Positions 24,635-34,200 of a DNA stretch of 54,766 bases are shown piece after piece. A program made the position numbers and the translations under genes. This DNA comes from an uncultured Clostridia bacterium (GTDB lineage: Bacteria; Bacillota; Clostridia; Christensenellales; UBA1242). A model generated the notes under the pieces. That model had not been told where the DNA came from and searched no databases. It saw only the letters and a list, made by a program, of their open reading frames with translations. Where the stretch lies: the NCBI GenBank assembly GCA_947626175.1, contig CANQRE010000001.1, positions 1-54,766 on the forward strand, read 5' to 3'. Position 1 is the first letter of the stretch; each line of letters starts with the position of its first letter.

Positions 24635-24857
24635 AATCAATCCACAGGACTCTGTCTTGCATGATTATTGTGATCATATCAACAAGCCAAAGGAAGAAAA
24701 TTCCAACGAAGATGATCAACACTGCCAAAATTATTCCAACGACATTGTTTTTTTCGATGCTGCGGAAAAGTCTGTAAACAACCCAAACAATATCAAGGAA
24801 AGGCAGGGCCAAAACAACTTTGAGCCACTTTGGAAGTTCGTCAAAAGTTTTAACCAT
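24633..24857 (-). CDS. Small membrane protein, hypothetical
   Basis: 74 residues starting at the ATG 24857, which has a perfect AAAGGAGCG ribosome site; a longer reading upstream is rejected. The sequence starts MVKTFDELPKWLKVVLALP and has two membrane segments (about 11-30 and 38-62). The N-terminal DELPKWLK followed by LPFLDIVW gives it a phage-shock or stress-type small membrane protein look, but no function can be assigned. Confidence 0.7.
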   Translation of the reverse strand: MVKTFDELPKWLKVVLALPFLDIVWVVYRLFRSIEKNNVVGIILAVLIIFVGIFFLWLVDMITIIMQDRVLWID

Positions 24858-25071
24858 ATTCTCGCTCCTTTTATTATTTTTTTTCACCCAAATAATATCG
24901 CAATAACACTGTTTTGTCAACAAAATAAATATATGTTTTGAGAGTGTGAATATGTTATTTATATAATATATAAGATAATAAAATCATTATAATTGTTCGG
25001 CGTTTTTATGAAAGTGGGCCAGTTTGCGGCTTTGATTTGAACATTTCAACGCAAAAAGTTTTAAAAACAAA

Positions 25072-25842
25072 TCAATACGTGAAGTGAACTTTTATTTTTG
25101 CGCGAACATTAAGTTTTCCTGCAAAAATCGAACTGCCGCTTGAAAGCGTTTCAATGTTTGAAATTTTGCAAGGATTTACGCAGCAAACATATTCTTCATG
25201 GATTCCGGCAACAGTTGGCTCTTCGTCAGACAAAACATTGGCTTTGGCTTTTGCGTCTTCCAATGCTTTGGCAAGTGCCTGCTCATAATATTCGCTTGAG
25301 TTTGAACAGCCAAAAGTAACTCCTTCAAACCTGTTTGCCCCTAGCGAAAGCATATTGTCAACGTGCGTGCCAACGTTTTCAATGTCGGAAAGTTTGATTT
25401 CAAGTGTTCTGTAAACATGATAAAGCGATTGCTGCTCATTTTCGGTGAAGTTTTGATATTCATAAACGCTGTAATAATTTGTGCGGATGTTGTTTTCTTC
25501 AATCCCTTGAGAAGAAAGATACTCGTGCAGCTTTTGCATTATTTGATTGTTTTCTTCAGTTGCGCTGCCTATTTCAGAGCCGCTTGTTTCCGCCCCAATT
25601 GTTATTGTTGCAGTGTCGGGAGATGCAAGCACGCATGCTTCGCCCCACACAAAAATGTGGCGATGGCAAATGTTTGGAACGGAGCTTTGTTCGTCCGCGG
25701 CAACCGCAGCGGGAACCGCTTGCTGCAAAAGCTCGTTTGTTTCGTCAGCCAAAAGGGGTTGTGTTTCAGGGCTAAGGCCGCCGCCAATCAGCAAAGCGGC
25801 TCCAAGAGAAGCGATTGACAAAAGTGATAAAATTTTTTTCAT
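25072..25842 (-). CDS. SIMPL (DUF541) domain exported protein
   Basis: The 256-residue protein has a signal peptide (MKKILSLLSIASLGAALLIG) and then a SIMPL domain from about residue 62 to the end. Signs are an initial strand pair ending in PDTATITIGAETSGS, the ENNQIMQKLHEYLSSQGIEENNIRT helix, and the YEQALAKALEDAKAKANVLS helix. SIMPL proteins are periplasmic or exported proteins of mostly unclear function. Its ribosome site is buried in a terminator-like hairpin, described separately. Confidence 0.85.
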   Translation of the reverse strand: MKKILSLLSIASLGAALLIGGGLSPETQPLLADETNELLQQAVPAAVAADEQSSVPNICHRHIFVWGEACVLASPDTATITIGAETSGSEIGSATEENNQIMQKLHEYLSSQGIEENNIRTNYYSVYEYQNFTENEQQSLYHVYRTLEIKLSDIENVGTHVDNMLSLGANRFEGVTFGCSNSSEYYEQALAKALEDAKAKANVLSDEEPTVAGIHEEYVCCVNPCKISNIETLSSGSSIFAGKLNVRAKIKVHFTY

Positions 25843-25844
25843 AA

Positions 25845-25872
25845 AAAACCTCCACGTTTAAAATGCGTGGAG
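25845..25872 (-). promoter_or_regulatory. Attenuator-like hairpin covering the SIMPL gene ribosome site
   Basis: On the minus strand CTCCACG (25872-25866) pairs with CGTGGAG (25856-25850), and the 3' arm contains the GGAGG ribosome site. It is followed by GTTTTTT directly before the ATG at 25842. The structure could stop transcription as an intrinsic terminator and also hide the ribosome site. Confidence 0.55.
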
Positions 25873-25921
25873 AAAAATTTCTTATTCAAACTCGTGTAAA
25901 AACGACAAAATTTTTGCGTTG

Positions 25922-26326
25922 TTAAATCAAAATTTCGTCACAGCGATCCAAAAGGTCTTCAAAGTTGTCGATTGATGCTTGCTGTTCTTCGGTCAAGTCA
26001 TAAAAATTTGACATTGGAACTGCGTCAACATAATCAACATGTGCGTGCTGCACTTGATCCTTTCGTAAAAAGGTGAATCTGTTGTCGGGAGTCGCGCTTT
26101 TGCAAGCAAATTGCAACATTCCAAGTTTTTTTTGAGAGTCCACGGCGTCAATATTAACAAAAAATTCGCAACCCTTAACTCTTGCAAAAACTCTATTGTG
26201 TTTTATGGTTGAGCAGAATCCGTTCGAGCGAAAACTGCTAAGATTGTTAACATGCTTTATGTCGCCAACATAATAATCTTGCACTTTCAAATCAAAATTT
26301 GTCTTTTGTTCAAATAAGTCTTTCAT
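25922..26326 (-). CDS. Hypothetical protein
   Basis: 134 residues from the ATG at 26326, which has TGGAGAT before it; the longer reading is rejected. No signal or membrane segment. It has a beta-rich middle (VKGCEFFVNIDAVDSQKKLGMLQFACK) and an acidic C-terminus (EEQQASIDNFEDLLDRCDE). I cannot place it in a family. It sits upstream of the SIMPL gene on the same strand, 80 bases away, but the hairpin in between suggests separate control. Confidence 0.65.
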   Translation of the reverse strand: MKDLFEQKTNFDLKVQDYYVGDIKHVNNLSSFRSNGFCSTIKHNRVFARVKGCEFFVNIDAVDSQKKLGMLQFACKSATPDNRFTFLRKDQVQHAHVDYVDAVPMSNFYDLTEEQQASIDNFEDLLDRCDEILI

Positions 26327-26523
26327 TTTTATCTCCAGGACTATAGTATAACACAACGCCCGATTTTGTCAATATATAGTAAAAATCTTTTGCGAAAATT
26401 TTGACCAAAATTGACAAATTTTAAAAAATTTTGAAACCAAAAACCGCCACGATATTTATCAAATTAGAACTGTCATATTGGCATTTTCTAGCAAAAACGA
26501 AATAGTTAAAAATTAGCTAAAAA

Positions 26524-26571
26524 ACACAATATATATTATTTTTGAAAATTGCTTGACACAATATATTGTGT
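26524..26571 (+). promoter_or_regulatory. Tandem NrdR boxes upstream of nrdD
   Basis: ACACAATATATTGTGT at 26556-26571 is a perfect 16-bp palindrome of the NrdR-box type. A second, half-conserved copy, ACACAATATATATTAT, lies at 26524-26539. The 32-bp start-to-start spacing (three helical turns) is typical of paired NrdR sites. NrdR is the ATP/dATP-sensing repressor of ribonucleotide reductase genes. Confidence 0.88.
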
Positions 26572-26582
26572 TGTGCTATGTT
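26553..26582 (+). promoter_or_regulatory. nrdD promoter
   Basis: TTGACA (26553-26558), 18-base spacer, TATGTT (26577-26582). The second NrdR box covers the -35 and spacer, so NrdR binding would block RNA polymerase. Confidence 0.75.
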
Positions 26583-26621
26583 GAAGATAGCTAAAAAAGC
26601 AACAAAAGGAGAACTAAGAAA

Positions 26622-29000
26622 ATGGACAAGATTATTAAAAGAGATGGTCGAATTGTTGATTACGACATTTCAAAAATTGAAAACGCAATCGTAAGGGCAA
26701 TGATGTCGTTTGGCGAAGGCGATGTTAGAGATGCCAGAAAGATGGCAAAAATAACTGAACTTGAACTTGAGGACTCTTTTGGAAAAGGCAAATTGCCTTC
26801 AGTTGAGGACATTCAAGACACCGTTGAAAAAGTTTTGATGAAAAACGGGTTTGAAAATGTTGCAAAATGCTATATTCTTTACAGAAAAAATCATGAAAAA
26901 ATCCGCAATGCGTCACAAACGCTTATGGACTACAAAAACACGATGGACAAATATCTCAAACTTAGCGACTGGCGCGTGAAGGAAAACTCAACCGTGACAT
27001 ATTCTGTTGGCGGACTTATCCTTTCAAACTCCGGGGCTATGACTGCAAACTATTGGCTTAGCGAAGTGTATGACAAAGAAATTGCTGATGCTCACAAAAA
27101 TTGTGACATCCACCTTCATGACTTGTCAATGCTAACAGGCTATTGCGCCGGTTGGTCACTTAAGCAGCTTATCAAGGAAGGTCTTGGCGGTGTTCCGGGA
27201 AAAATCACTTCATCGCCAGCATCGCACCTTTCAACTCTTTGCAACCAAATGGTAAACTTTTTGGGAATTATGCAAAATGAATGGGCGGGCGCACAAGCAT
27301 TTTCATCTTTTGACACATATCTTGCTCCATTTGTCAAAGTGGACAACCTTTCTTATAAAGAAGTTAAACAATGCATTCAATCATTTATTTATGGCGTGAA
27401 CACTCCTTCGCGTTGGGGAACACAAGCGCCATTCACAAACATAACTCTTGACTGGACAGTTCCAAATGACCTTGCCGAACTTCCTGCAATCGTTGGCGGA
27501 AAGGAACAAAACTTTAAGTATAAAGACTGCAAAAAGGAAATGGATATGGTCAACAAAGCCTTCATCGAAATCATGATCGAAGGTGACGCAAACGGAAGGG
27601 GATTCCAATATCCAATTCCAACATATTCAATCACCAAAAACTTTGACTGGTCTGAAACTGAAAACAACAGATTGTTGTTTGAAATGACAACAAAATATGG
27701 AACACCATACTTTTCAAACTACATCAACTCCGACATGGAGCCAAGCGATGTGAGAAGCATGTGCTGCAGACTTAGGCTTGACCTAAGAGAACTGCGCAAA
27801 AAATCAGGCGGATTTTTTGGAAGCGGCGAAAGCACAGGCTCAATTGGCGTTGTAACAATCAACATGCCACGAATTGCATATCTTTCAGCAACCGAAGAAG
27901 AATTCTTTGACAGGCTTGACAAAATCATGGATATTTCCGCTCGCTCGCTTAAGATCAAGCGTGACACAATCACAAAACTTTTGGAAGCTGGACTTTATCC
28001 TTACACAAAAAGATATCTTGGCTCATTTAACAATCACTTTTCAACAATCGGCCTTGTTGGCATGAACGAAGCATGCTTAAACGCAAGGTGGATCAGAGAA
28101 AACTTGACACAAACAAAGGCTCAAACATTTACAAAGAAAGTGCTCAATCACATGAGAGAACGACTTTCAGATTATCAAGAAAAATATGGCGACCTTTACA
28201 ATTTGGAAGCAACTCCTGCTGAAAGCACAGCTTACAGGCTTGCAAAACACGACAAAGAACGCTATCCAGACATTATCACAGCCAACGAAAATGGAACGCC
28301 TTATTATACCAACAGCTCACATCTTCCAGTTGGATTTACTGCAGATGTGTTTGAAGCACTTGACATTCAAGATGAACTGCAAACACTTTACACTTCAGGA
28401 ACTGTTTTCCACACATTCCTTGGACAAAAACTTAGCGACTGGAAGTCAACGGCTGCACTTGTGAGAAAAATCGCTGAAAACTACAGACTTCCATATTACA
28501 CAATGAGCCCAACATATTCAATTTGCAAAGAACATGGTTACATTCAAGGCGAAGTTTATGAATGCCCAATCTGCAAAGCAAAAACTGAAGTTTATTCAAG
28601 AATCACTGGCTATTACAGACCAATCCAAAACTGGAACGATGGAAAAGTTCAAGAGTTTAAGGACCGACAAACTTATGACATTGGAAACTCAGTTTTAAAA
28701 CTTAAAACAGGGGATTGCTGCGACAGATTTTACATTGAAGAAACCCCAGCACCTGTCAATGATGAAATATTACTCTTTGCCACAAAAACTTGTCCAAACT
28801 GCAAAATGGCAAAACGAATTTTGGATGCTGCAGGAGTGAAATACACTGTTGTTGATGCTGAAGAAAACAAAGATCTTGCCATAAAGATGGGCGTTAAAAA
28901 AGCCCCAACATTGCTTGTTCCAGATGGCGAAACATATGTCAGATATGACAACGCAAGCGAAATAAACAGATTTGTGGAAGGAAGAAAACAACGAGCATGA
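26622..29000 (+). CDS. nrdD: Anaerobic ribonucleoside-triphosphate reductase with C-terminal glutaredoxin-like domain
   Basis: NrdD makes deoxyribonucleotides without oxygen using a glycyl radical. The 792-residue protein has an N-terminal ATP-cone (1-92), the catalytic barrel with the thiyl-radical cysteine in TGYCAGW (Cys175), two zinc-site cysteine pairs (CKEHG...CPIC), and the glycyl-radical segment SRITGYYRP (Gly about 663). Normal NrdD ends shortly after; here residues about 715-792 form a thioredoxin/glutaredoxin-like domain with CPNC (724-727) and KKAPTLLVP. The start has AAAGGAG. No nrdG activase is in the window. It overlaps the next gene as ATGA. Confidence 0.96.
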   Translation: MDKIIKRDGRIVDYDISKIENAIVRAMMSFGEGDVRDARKMAKITELELEDSFGKGKLPSVEDIQDTVEKVLMKNGFENVAKCYILYRKNHEKIRNASQTLMDYKNTMDKYLKLSDWRVKENSTVTYSVGGLILSNSGAMTANYWLSEVYDKEIADAHKNCDIHLHDLSMLTGYCAGWSLKQLIKEGLGGVPGKITSSPASHLSTLCNQMVNFLGIMQNEWAGAQAFSSFDTYLAPFVKVDNLSYKEVKQCIQSFIYGVNTPSRWGTQAPFTNITLDWTVPNDLAELPAIVGGKEQNFKYKDCKKEMDMVNKAFIEIMIEGDANGRGFQYPIPTYSITKNFDWSETENNRLLFEMTTKYGTPYFSNYINSDMEPSDVRSMCCRLRLDLRELRKKSGGFFGSGESTGSIGVVTINMPRIAYLSATEEEFFDRLDKIMDISARSLKIKRDTITKLLEAGLYPYTKRYLGSFNNHFSTIGLVGMNEACLNARWIRENLTQTKAQTFTKKVLNHMRERLSDYQEKYGDLYNLEATPAESTAYRLAKHDKERYPDIITANENGTPYYTNSSHLPVGFTADVFEALDIQDELQTLYTSGTVFHTFLGQKLSDWKSTAALVRKIAENYRLPYYTMSPTYSICKEHGYIQGEVYECPICKAKTEVYSRITGYYRPIQNWNDGKVQEFKDRQTYDIGNSVLKLKTGDCCDRFYIEETPAPVNDEILLFATKTCPNCKMAKRILDAAGVKYTVVDAEENKDLAIKMGVKKAPTLLVPDGETYVRYDNASEINRFVEGRKQRA

Positions 29001-29905
29001 CAGACGTTTTGATTGTTGGAGCAGGAGCGGCAGGCATGACTGCTGCTCTTTATGCTCTTAGAAATGGAAAAAAAGTGACAATTTTGGAACAAGACGCAAT
29101 TGGCGGACAAATTGCACAATCGCCAAGAGTTGAAAACTTTCCAACCATCATGCAAATTTCCGGCGAAGAGTTTGCCGACAAGCTTTTTGAGCAAATCACT
29201 GAGCATGGCGCAGAGTTCAAATTTGGCAAAGTTACAAAAATTGAAAAAGTTGGAGATATATTTGAGATTGAAACCGAGTTTGACAAACTGAAGGCCAAAA
29301 GCGTTATTCTTGCAATGGGTGTTGAACACCGAAAGCTTCATTTGGAAAACGAGGAACAACTCATTGGTCACGGCATAAGTTATTGCGCCTTGTGTGACGG
29401 AGCGTTTTATGCGGGCGAAGATGTTGTGCTTGTTGGAGACGCCAACACCGCACTTCAATATGCCCTTCTTCTTTCGTCATATTGCAAAAGCGTTCACATT
29501 GTTACCTTGTTTGACAAATTTTTTGCAGACGATGTGCTGGTGCAAGCCTTAAAAACAAAGTCAAACATTCTTGTAACGCATGAAGCAAAGCTTGTCAAAC
29601 TTGAAGGCGAAAAGGAGCTTTCCGGACTTGTTTTTGAAAGAAAAGACAAAAGCCTTTTAAACATAAAAACCAAAGCCCTTTTTGTTGCCATTGGACAAGT
29701 TCCAAACAACGATTTGGTGAAAAATCTTGTTCAACTTGACAAGGCAGGATATATTGTTGCGGACGAAAATCTTGCAACGCAAACGCCAGGACTTTTTGTT
29801 GCAGGGGATTGCCGACAAAAAAAAGTTCGCCAGCTGACAACGGCTTGTTCAGATGGTGCAATTGCCGCCACAAGTGCTTGCAACTATTTGATGACAAAAA
29901 AATAA
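28997..29905 (+). CDS. TrxB-like flavoprotein, possibly ferredoxin-type thioredoxin reductase
   Basis: The 302-residue protein has the thioredoxin reductase fold: FAD loop GAGAAG (8-13), redox pair CALC (130-133) and the C-terminal GLFVAGDC. In NADPH-dependent TrxB the second nucleotide-binding loop reads GGGxSA and is followed by HRRxxxR for the 2'-phosphate. Here these are VGDANTA and LFDKFFA, so both signatures are missing. This matches the ferredoxin-dependent flavin thioredoxin reductases described in clostridia. Coupled translation with nrdD suggests it recycles the glutaredoxin-like domain of NrdD. Confidence 0.88.
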   Translation: MTDVLIVGAGAAGMTAALYALRNGKKVTILEQDAIGGQIAQSPRVENFPTIMQISGEEFADKLFEQITEHGAEFKFGKVTKIEKVGDIFEIETEFDKLKAKSVILAMGVEHRKLHLENEEQLIGHGISYCALCDGAFYAGEDVVLVGDANTALQYALLLSSYCKSVHIVTLFDKFFADDVLVQALKTKSNILVTHEAKLVKLEGEKELSGLVFERKDKSLLNIKTKALFVAIGQVPNNDLVKNLVQLDKAGYIVADENLATQTPGLFVAGDCRQKKVRQLTTACSDGAIAATSACNYLMTKK

Positions 29906-29909
29906 AAAT

Positions 29910-29930
29910 CCGCCGAAGGGCGGTTTTTTT
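29910..29930 (+). terminator. Intrinsic terminator after the nrdD operon
   Basis: CCGCC-GAAG-GGCGG followed by seven T residues. Confidence 0.92.
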
Positions 29931-29977
29931 AATGTTTCAAATTTTCAGTTTAAAAATTTTAAAATAAAAGAATTAAG

Positions 29978-30006
29978 AAAAAAGGCAAGACTTTCAAAAT
30001 CTTGCC
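29978..30006 (-). terminator. Intrinsic terminator of the lipoprotein gene
   Basis: On the minus strand GGCAAGA (30006-30000) pairs with TCTTGCC (29990-29984), followed by a U-run. Confidence 0.85.
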
Positions 30007-30017
30007 ACAATTTTTGT

Positions 30018-30899
30018 TTAAGAAAACATAACAGTTGCAAACCCTTCATCAGGCATAATCATGATGGAAATGTCGGTGCCTTCAAAATGATATGTTGCCC
30101 AAAACATTCCGTCTTCAATTTCGGAAAACACGTCAAGGTTTTCGCTTAGCACTTCTTTTAGATAGGTTGCAAATTCATCATAATTTGTCACGTTAAAACA
30201 AAGGCTTTCAACATCGATATTGTCAAGTTCAAACCCTTCCAAACTTAGATCAACACCCAAAAGTTCCGACAACGCACTTTCAAGTTCTTCGGATTCGGTT
30301 ACGATGTGCGGCGTAACTTGCAACGAAAGAACATAGTGCGTTTCAGAACTTGAAATTGTGATAGTGATCACATTTGTGCCGTCATCTTTGATAGCCTGGC
30401 CATCGGAATTCAAATAAAAGCCCAGCAAAACCAAGTTATTATATATTGAAAGTTTGGCGGAGGCAATTTCATCACAATCAAAAGTTATTGTTAGCTCGTT
30501 TTCAGTTGAATTTATCAAAACAACATTTGTTGTGTCAAATGGAAAGAAGTCGCCATCAACAAACTCGCTCAAGTCCGCCTTTGCCTGTTCAATCAAAGGA
30601 TTTGGCTGCGGCTTTTCTTCTTCCACAGGTGGAGTTTCGGGCGTTTCAGGTTGAGTGGTGGGATCATCCTTTGTTTCATCGTTTGGATGTGAATCGTCAT
30701 CCGAAGGACCAGCATCGGGAGTGGAACTTTCGTCAGGAGACGAAGGAAGATTTGTCTCCGGCAAATTTGTTTCCGGCGATTCGATTGCAGGTGGCTCTGG
30801 AGGAGCAGACGGAGTGGACTTTTTGTTGCACGCAAAGCCAAACGGAACAATGCAAACAACAAGTGCTGCCAAAATAGAGATTATAATTTTGTTTTTCAT
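30018..30899 (-). CDS. Lipoprotein with Pro/Asp/Ser-rich stalk
   Basis: The 293-residue protein has a lipoprotein signal ending in GFAC, with Cys24 as the likely lipidation site. Residues 25-105 are an extracellular stalk of P, E, S, T and D (for example ESPETNLPETNLPSSPDESS), of the type that lifts a domain above the wall. Residues 105-293 form an acidic domain with alternating beta and helical segments. I cannot name the domain. It has a TATAAT-like -10 at 30931-30926 and is divergent from the giant surface protein at 31206. Confidence 0.75.
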   Translation of the reverse strand: MKNKIIISILAALVVCIVPFGFACNKKSTPSAPPEPPAIESPETNLPETNLPSSPDESSTPDAGPSDDDSHPNDETKDDPTTQPETPETPPVEEEKPQPNPLIEQAKADLSEFVDGDFFPFDTTNVVLINSTENELTITFDCDEIASAKLSIYNNLVLLGFYLNSDGQAIKDDGTNVITITISSSETHYVLSLQVTPHIVTESEELESALSELLGVDLSLEGFELDNIDVESLCFNVTNYDEFATYLKEVLSENLDVFSEIEDGMFWATYHFEGTDISIMIMPDEGFATVMFS

Positions 30900-31153
30900 A
30901 ATTTACCTCGCGAAAAGTTACACAAATTATAGCACCATTTTTCGACAAAACAAAACAGATTTCGACAAAAGATTAAAGCAAACTTGCGCTATGTAACAAA
31001 ATGTTAAAAAACACAAAAAAACGGCAGTTTTTGTTTGTAAAAAAAAGAAAATTCGTTTTGCCTTTTGCAGGCAAAATTTTGATAAATGTTTTTTCTGTCA
31101 GCCAAGTAAGCAAAAACTTTAAAAAATTTAATATATTATTATCAAAAACAGTG

Positions 31154-31182
31154 TTTACATATTTGAATTTTTTTGTTATAAT
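31154..31182 (+). promoter_or_regulatory. Promoter of the M60-like surface protein gene
   Basis: TTTACA (31154-31159), 17-base spacer, TATAAT (31177-31182), followed by AAAGGAG and the ATG at 31206. Confidence 0.75.
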
Positions 31183-31205
31183 TCAATCGTGAAAAGGAGA
31201 GCAAA

Positions 31206-34200
31206 ATGAAGAAAAACCCTTTTGCAAAAAGAACAAATGTTTTTGAAAAAAATCTTCTCCAACGAGTTTTTATATCGCTAATTTGTTTTATGTATTTTTT
31301 CTCGGTCAGTCTTGGAAGTTTTTCGCAAACTTTGGGAAGGGAAATTTCTTCTTTTGCTGAAGAGAGTGAAAATTTGCAAAGCGATGGCATTGTTCGCCCG
31401 GAAGACATCAGCGAAGGGCTTTCTCGAAAAAGTTTTGAGGACATTGAAGGCCGCCGCGTGACACTTCGCCAGCCATATATGGAAGTGACGGACACAGATG
31501 TTCGTAGAACAAAAGCCGACCTTCTTTCTGACGAGTTTCAGTTCATAGATCCTCAAACGGGTGAGCCATATGTTGGGCTTGGACAGGAAAACGCAAAAAT
31601 CAATTTTGCCGAATTTGGAACGTTAAACAGCGACACTGACCCAATGTATCCAAAACGCGGGCTTGAAAACAACAGTGAAGGAAAATATTTTAACGCATTT
31701 CAAAAATATATGTTGCTTCGCCAAGCATGGTTTTACAGAACAAAACAAGCCGCAAGAGATATTGAAAACAACAGCTTGAAAAAACATCCTGCAGCGGATG
31801 GAATATATGGCCAGATTGCCGACAGCGCAAAGGCGGTGAAAAAAACAATCATATCCGACCCAATATATAAAACGCCTTTGACAACGGGACTGTATCTTGT
31901 TCCGGGCGAAGTGGCTGTGGTCACAGTTTCAGGGCTAAACGAAGGACAAACAGTTGAACTTACAACCCATCAACAGGATTCGCTTGGCTATGACGGCTCG
32001 ATTCCAAAAGATTTTGTTCCAGATGAGTCATATAACGGGCTTATAAGCACAGAAAAATATTTTAGATATTGGGACAGCATTCTGATCAAGGAAGCACAAG
32101 AAGCCTTTGAGCAAAAACGAACTCCAAATTACACGCAATATGACTTTGGCCTTAACAGTCAATGGCAATTTCAAAATCAAAAAGTGCCTTGCATGGGCTC
32201 GTCATTTGTTTTGAAGGGCAACGGAACGTTTAAAATTGGAAGCATATATGGCGGGCCGCTGTTTTTGCAGCCAACATCGTCTAATGTTACCCTTACAATT
32301 GAAGGCGCGGTTGAAACTCCGCATTACATCCTTGGCGTGACAACAAAAGACGAGTTTGAAGCAAGTCTTCGCAACGCTCCGGGACTTATTGCAACACTTG
32401 ATGTTGAAAACGGTTTGCTTGTTGGCCTTTCAGAGCACATGCGAAAATGTGACGACATTGAAAAGATTGCATATTTTTGGCATTCTGTTTTTGCAATAAA
32501 TGAATCATTGAACGGAAGGGCATATAACTACAACATAACAATGGCGTATGATTTGCACGTTCCTGCAGGCGAAGCTGTTGCACTGAGCGGAAGCTTTGCA
32601 GCCCAGCCGCAGCAATGGTTTGGAGTGTGCATGAACTACAAAACATTGACAACGCAAGGAAATTGGGGAACATTTCACGAGCTTGGCCACATTCAAGCAA
32701 AAACCTATGGCGTGAACTGGGGAATGTGCTCAAGCAATTGCCCAAACCCATGTGAAGGCGAAGTTTGGAACAACACACTCATCATTTTGGCGTATGCAAT
32801 GCTGTGCAACATGGATCCAAGGGTGACATATGTTGAGCACGGCGAATTCGTTCATCCTTTCACGGTTGTGAAAAGATCTATGAGCGTTCAAAAGGTGGAT
32901 GATTATCACAACTTTTCTGGCACGCCAGGAGAGCATTTTGATCAACTTTCGCTTTATGCAACGCTTATTCATTCGTTTGGGCCAGAAAGATTTGTTGACT
33001 TTTTTTACACTTACAAAGTCAATCCATCTTATTGCACAAACGCTCGCGCAGATTTTATATATCGCATAGGGCTTGTTGACCATGTCAACATTTTTGATTG
33101 GATCAACACAAATTATTATGGAAATGTGACTGAAAACGATTTTAGCAGTGAGCAACTTGAATATTTGAAATCTCTTCCTGTCTTTTATCCAATTGCCTAT
33201 GAATGGGCAAACGGAATCAACGGCAACGAAACTGCCAGAAAATATGACGTTGACGGAAAATATCAAACAATTTTCAATTTGTCAAAGCAAAGTTTTGCAA
33301 GTCCAAAGGATTTTGAAATTGTTGAAGTGTCGCAGCCAAAATATGGAACAATCAAGTATGAACAAGAAAAGCAAAGGGCAATTTACACTCCGCCAGCAAT
33401 AGTTGTTGAAAGCGACTCGTTTGACATTGTTGTTTCAACATTTGGCGGAAGGATTGTTTCGCTTAACGTTCGGATGAACCTTGTTTACAACGGCGCTCAT
33501 GTGGAAGTGTTTAAACTCAGCGAAGATTATGGCAAAAATGTTGACCAGGTGATTGAAACATTTAAAGATGCCGAGCCTGATCGCACAGAAGAAAGCCTTG
33601 TTGCAGGCAAAGCGGAATTTAATTCAGATGAACTTGAATATTATCGCATAAAATTCAAATTCAAGGCATTGGAGGCTGGATTTTACAAATTCACCGCTTG
33701 CGGCGATGACGGCAAAGAAGTTTTCTTCAGCAAAAATGGAGAATATATCAAAAACGGGGCAGGGCAAATCAAATATTCAGGAGTGAACTCCTATGTTGCT
33801 TTTGATGCACCGGACAACAACTTTGCTTCAACTTATCTTGACAAGGGAGAGGAAGTTGACATTGTGTGCCACCTTATGAATTGGGGCGGAAGAGGACTTG
33901 CACGAGTTGGAGTTGTGTTTCCAGGAGCAAATCAAGTTGTTGACATTCCTGCTGAAAACATGACAAATGCACTTGTTTCAAAGCAAGAAGAAGAGCAGGC
34001 AAAACAGTTCAAGGGCTGGCAGCCAAAATTTTTGGATAGCATAAAAGATCAATCGATGGCTTATGAAGAAGATAAAACCGATTGGCAAGTGATTGAATGT
34101 CCTGACTATCAAGTTTATGCCGAATATAACGGACTTGGCGCAAAAGCACTTGTTGACGGAAATATGTCAACCATTTTCCATTCGCGACACAGTGGTGGCC

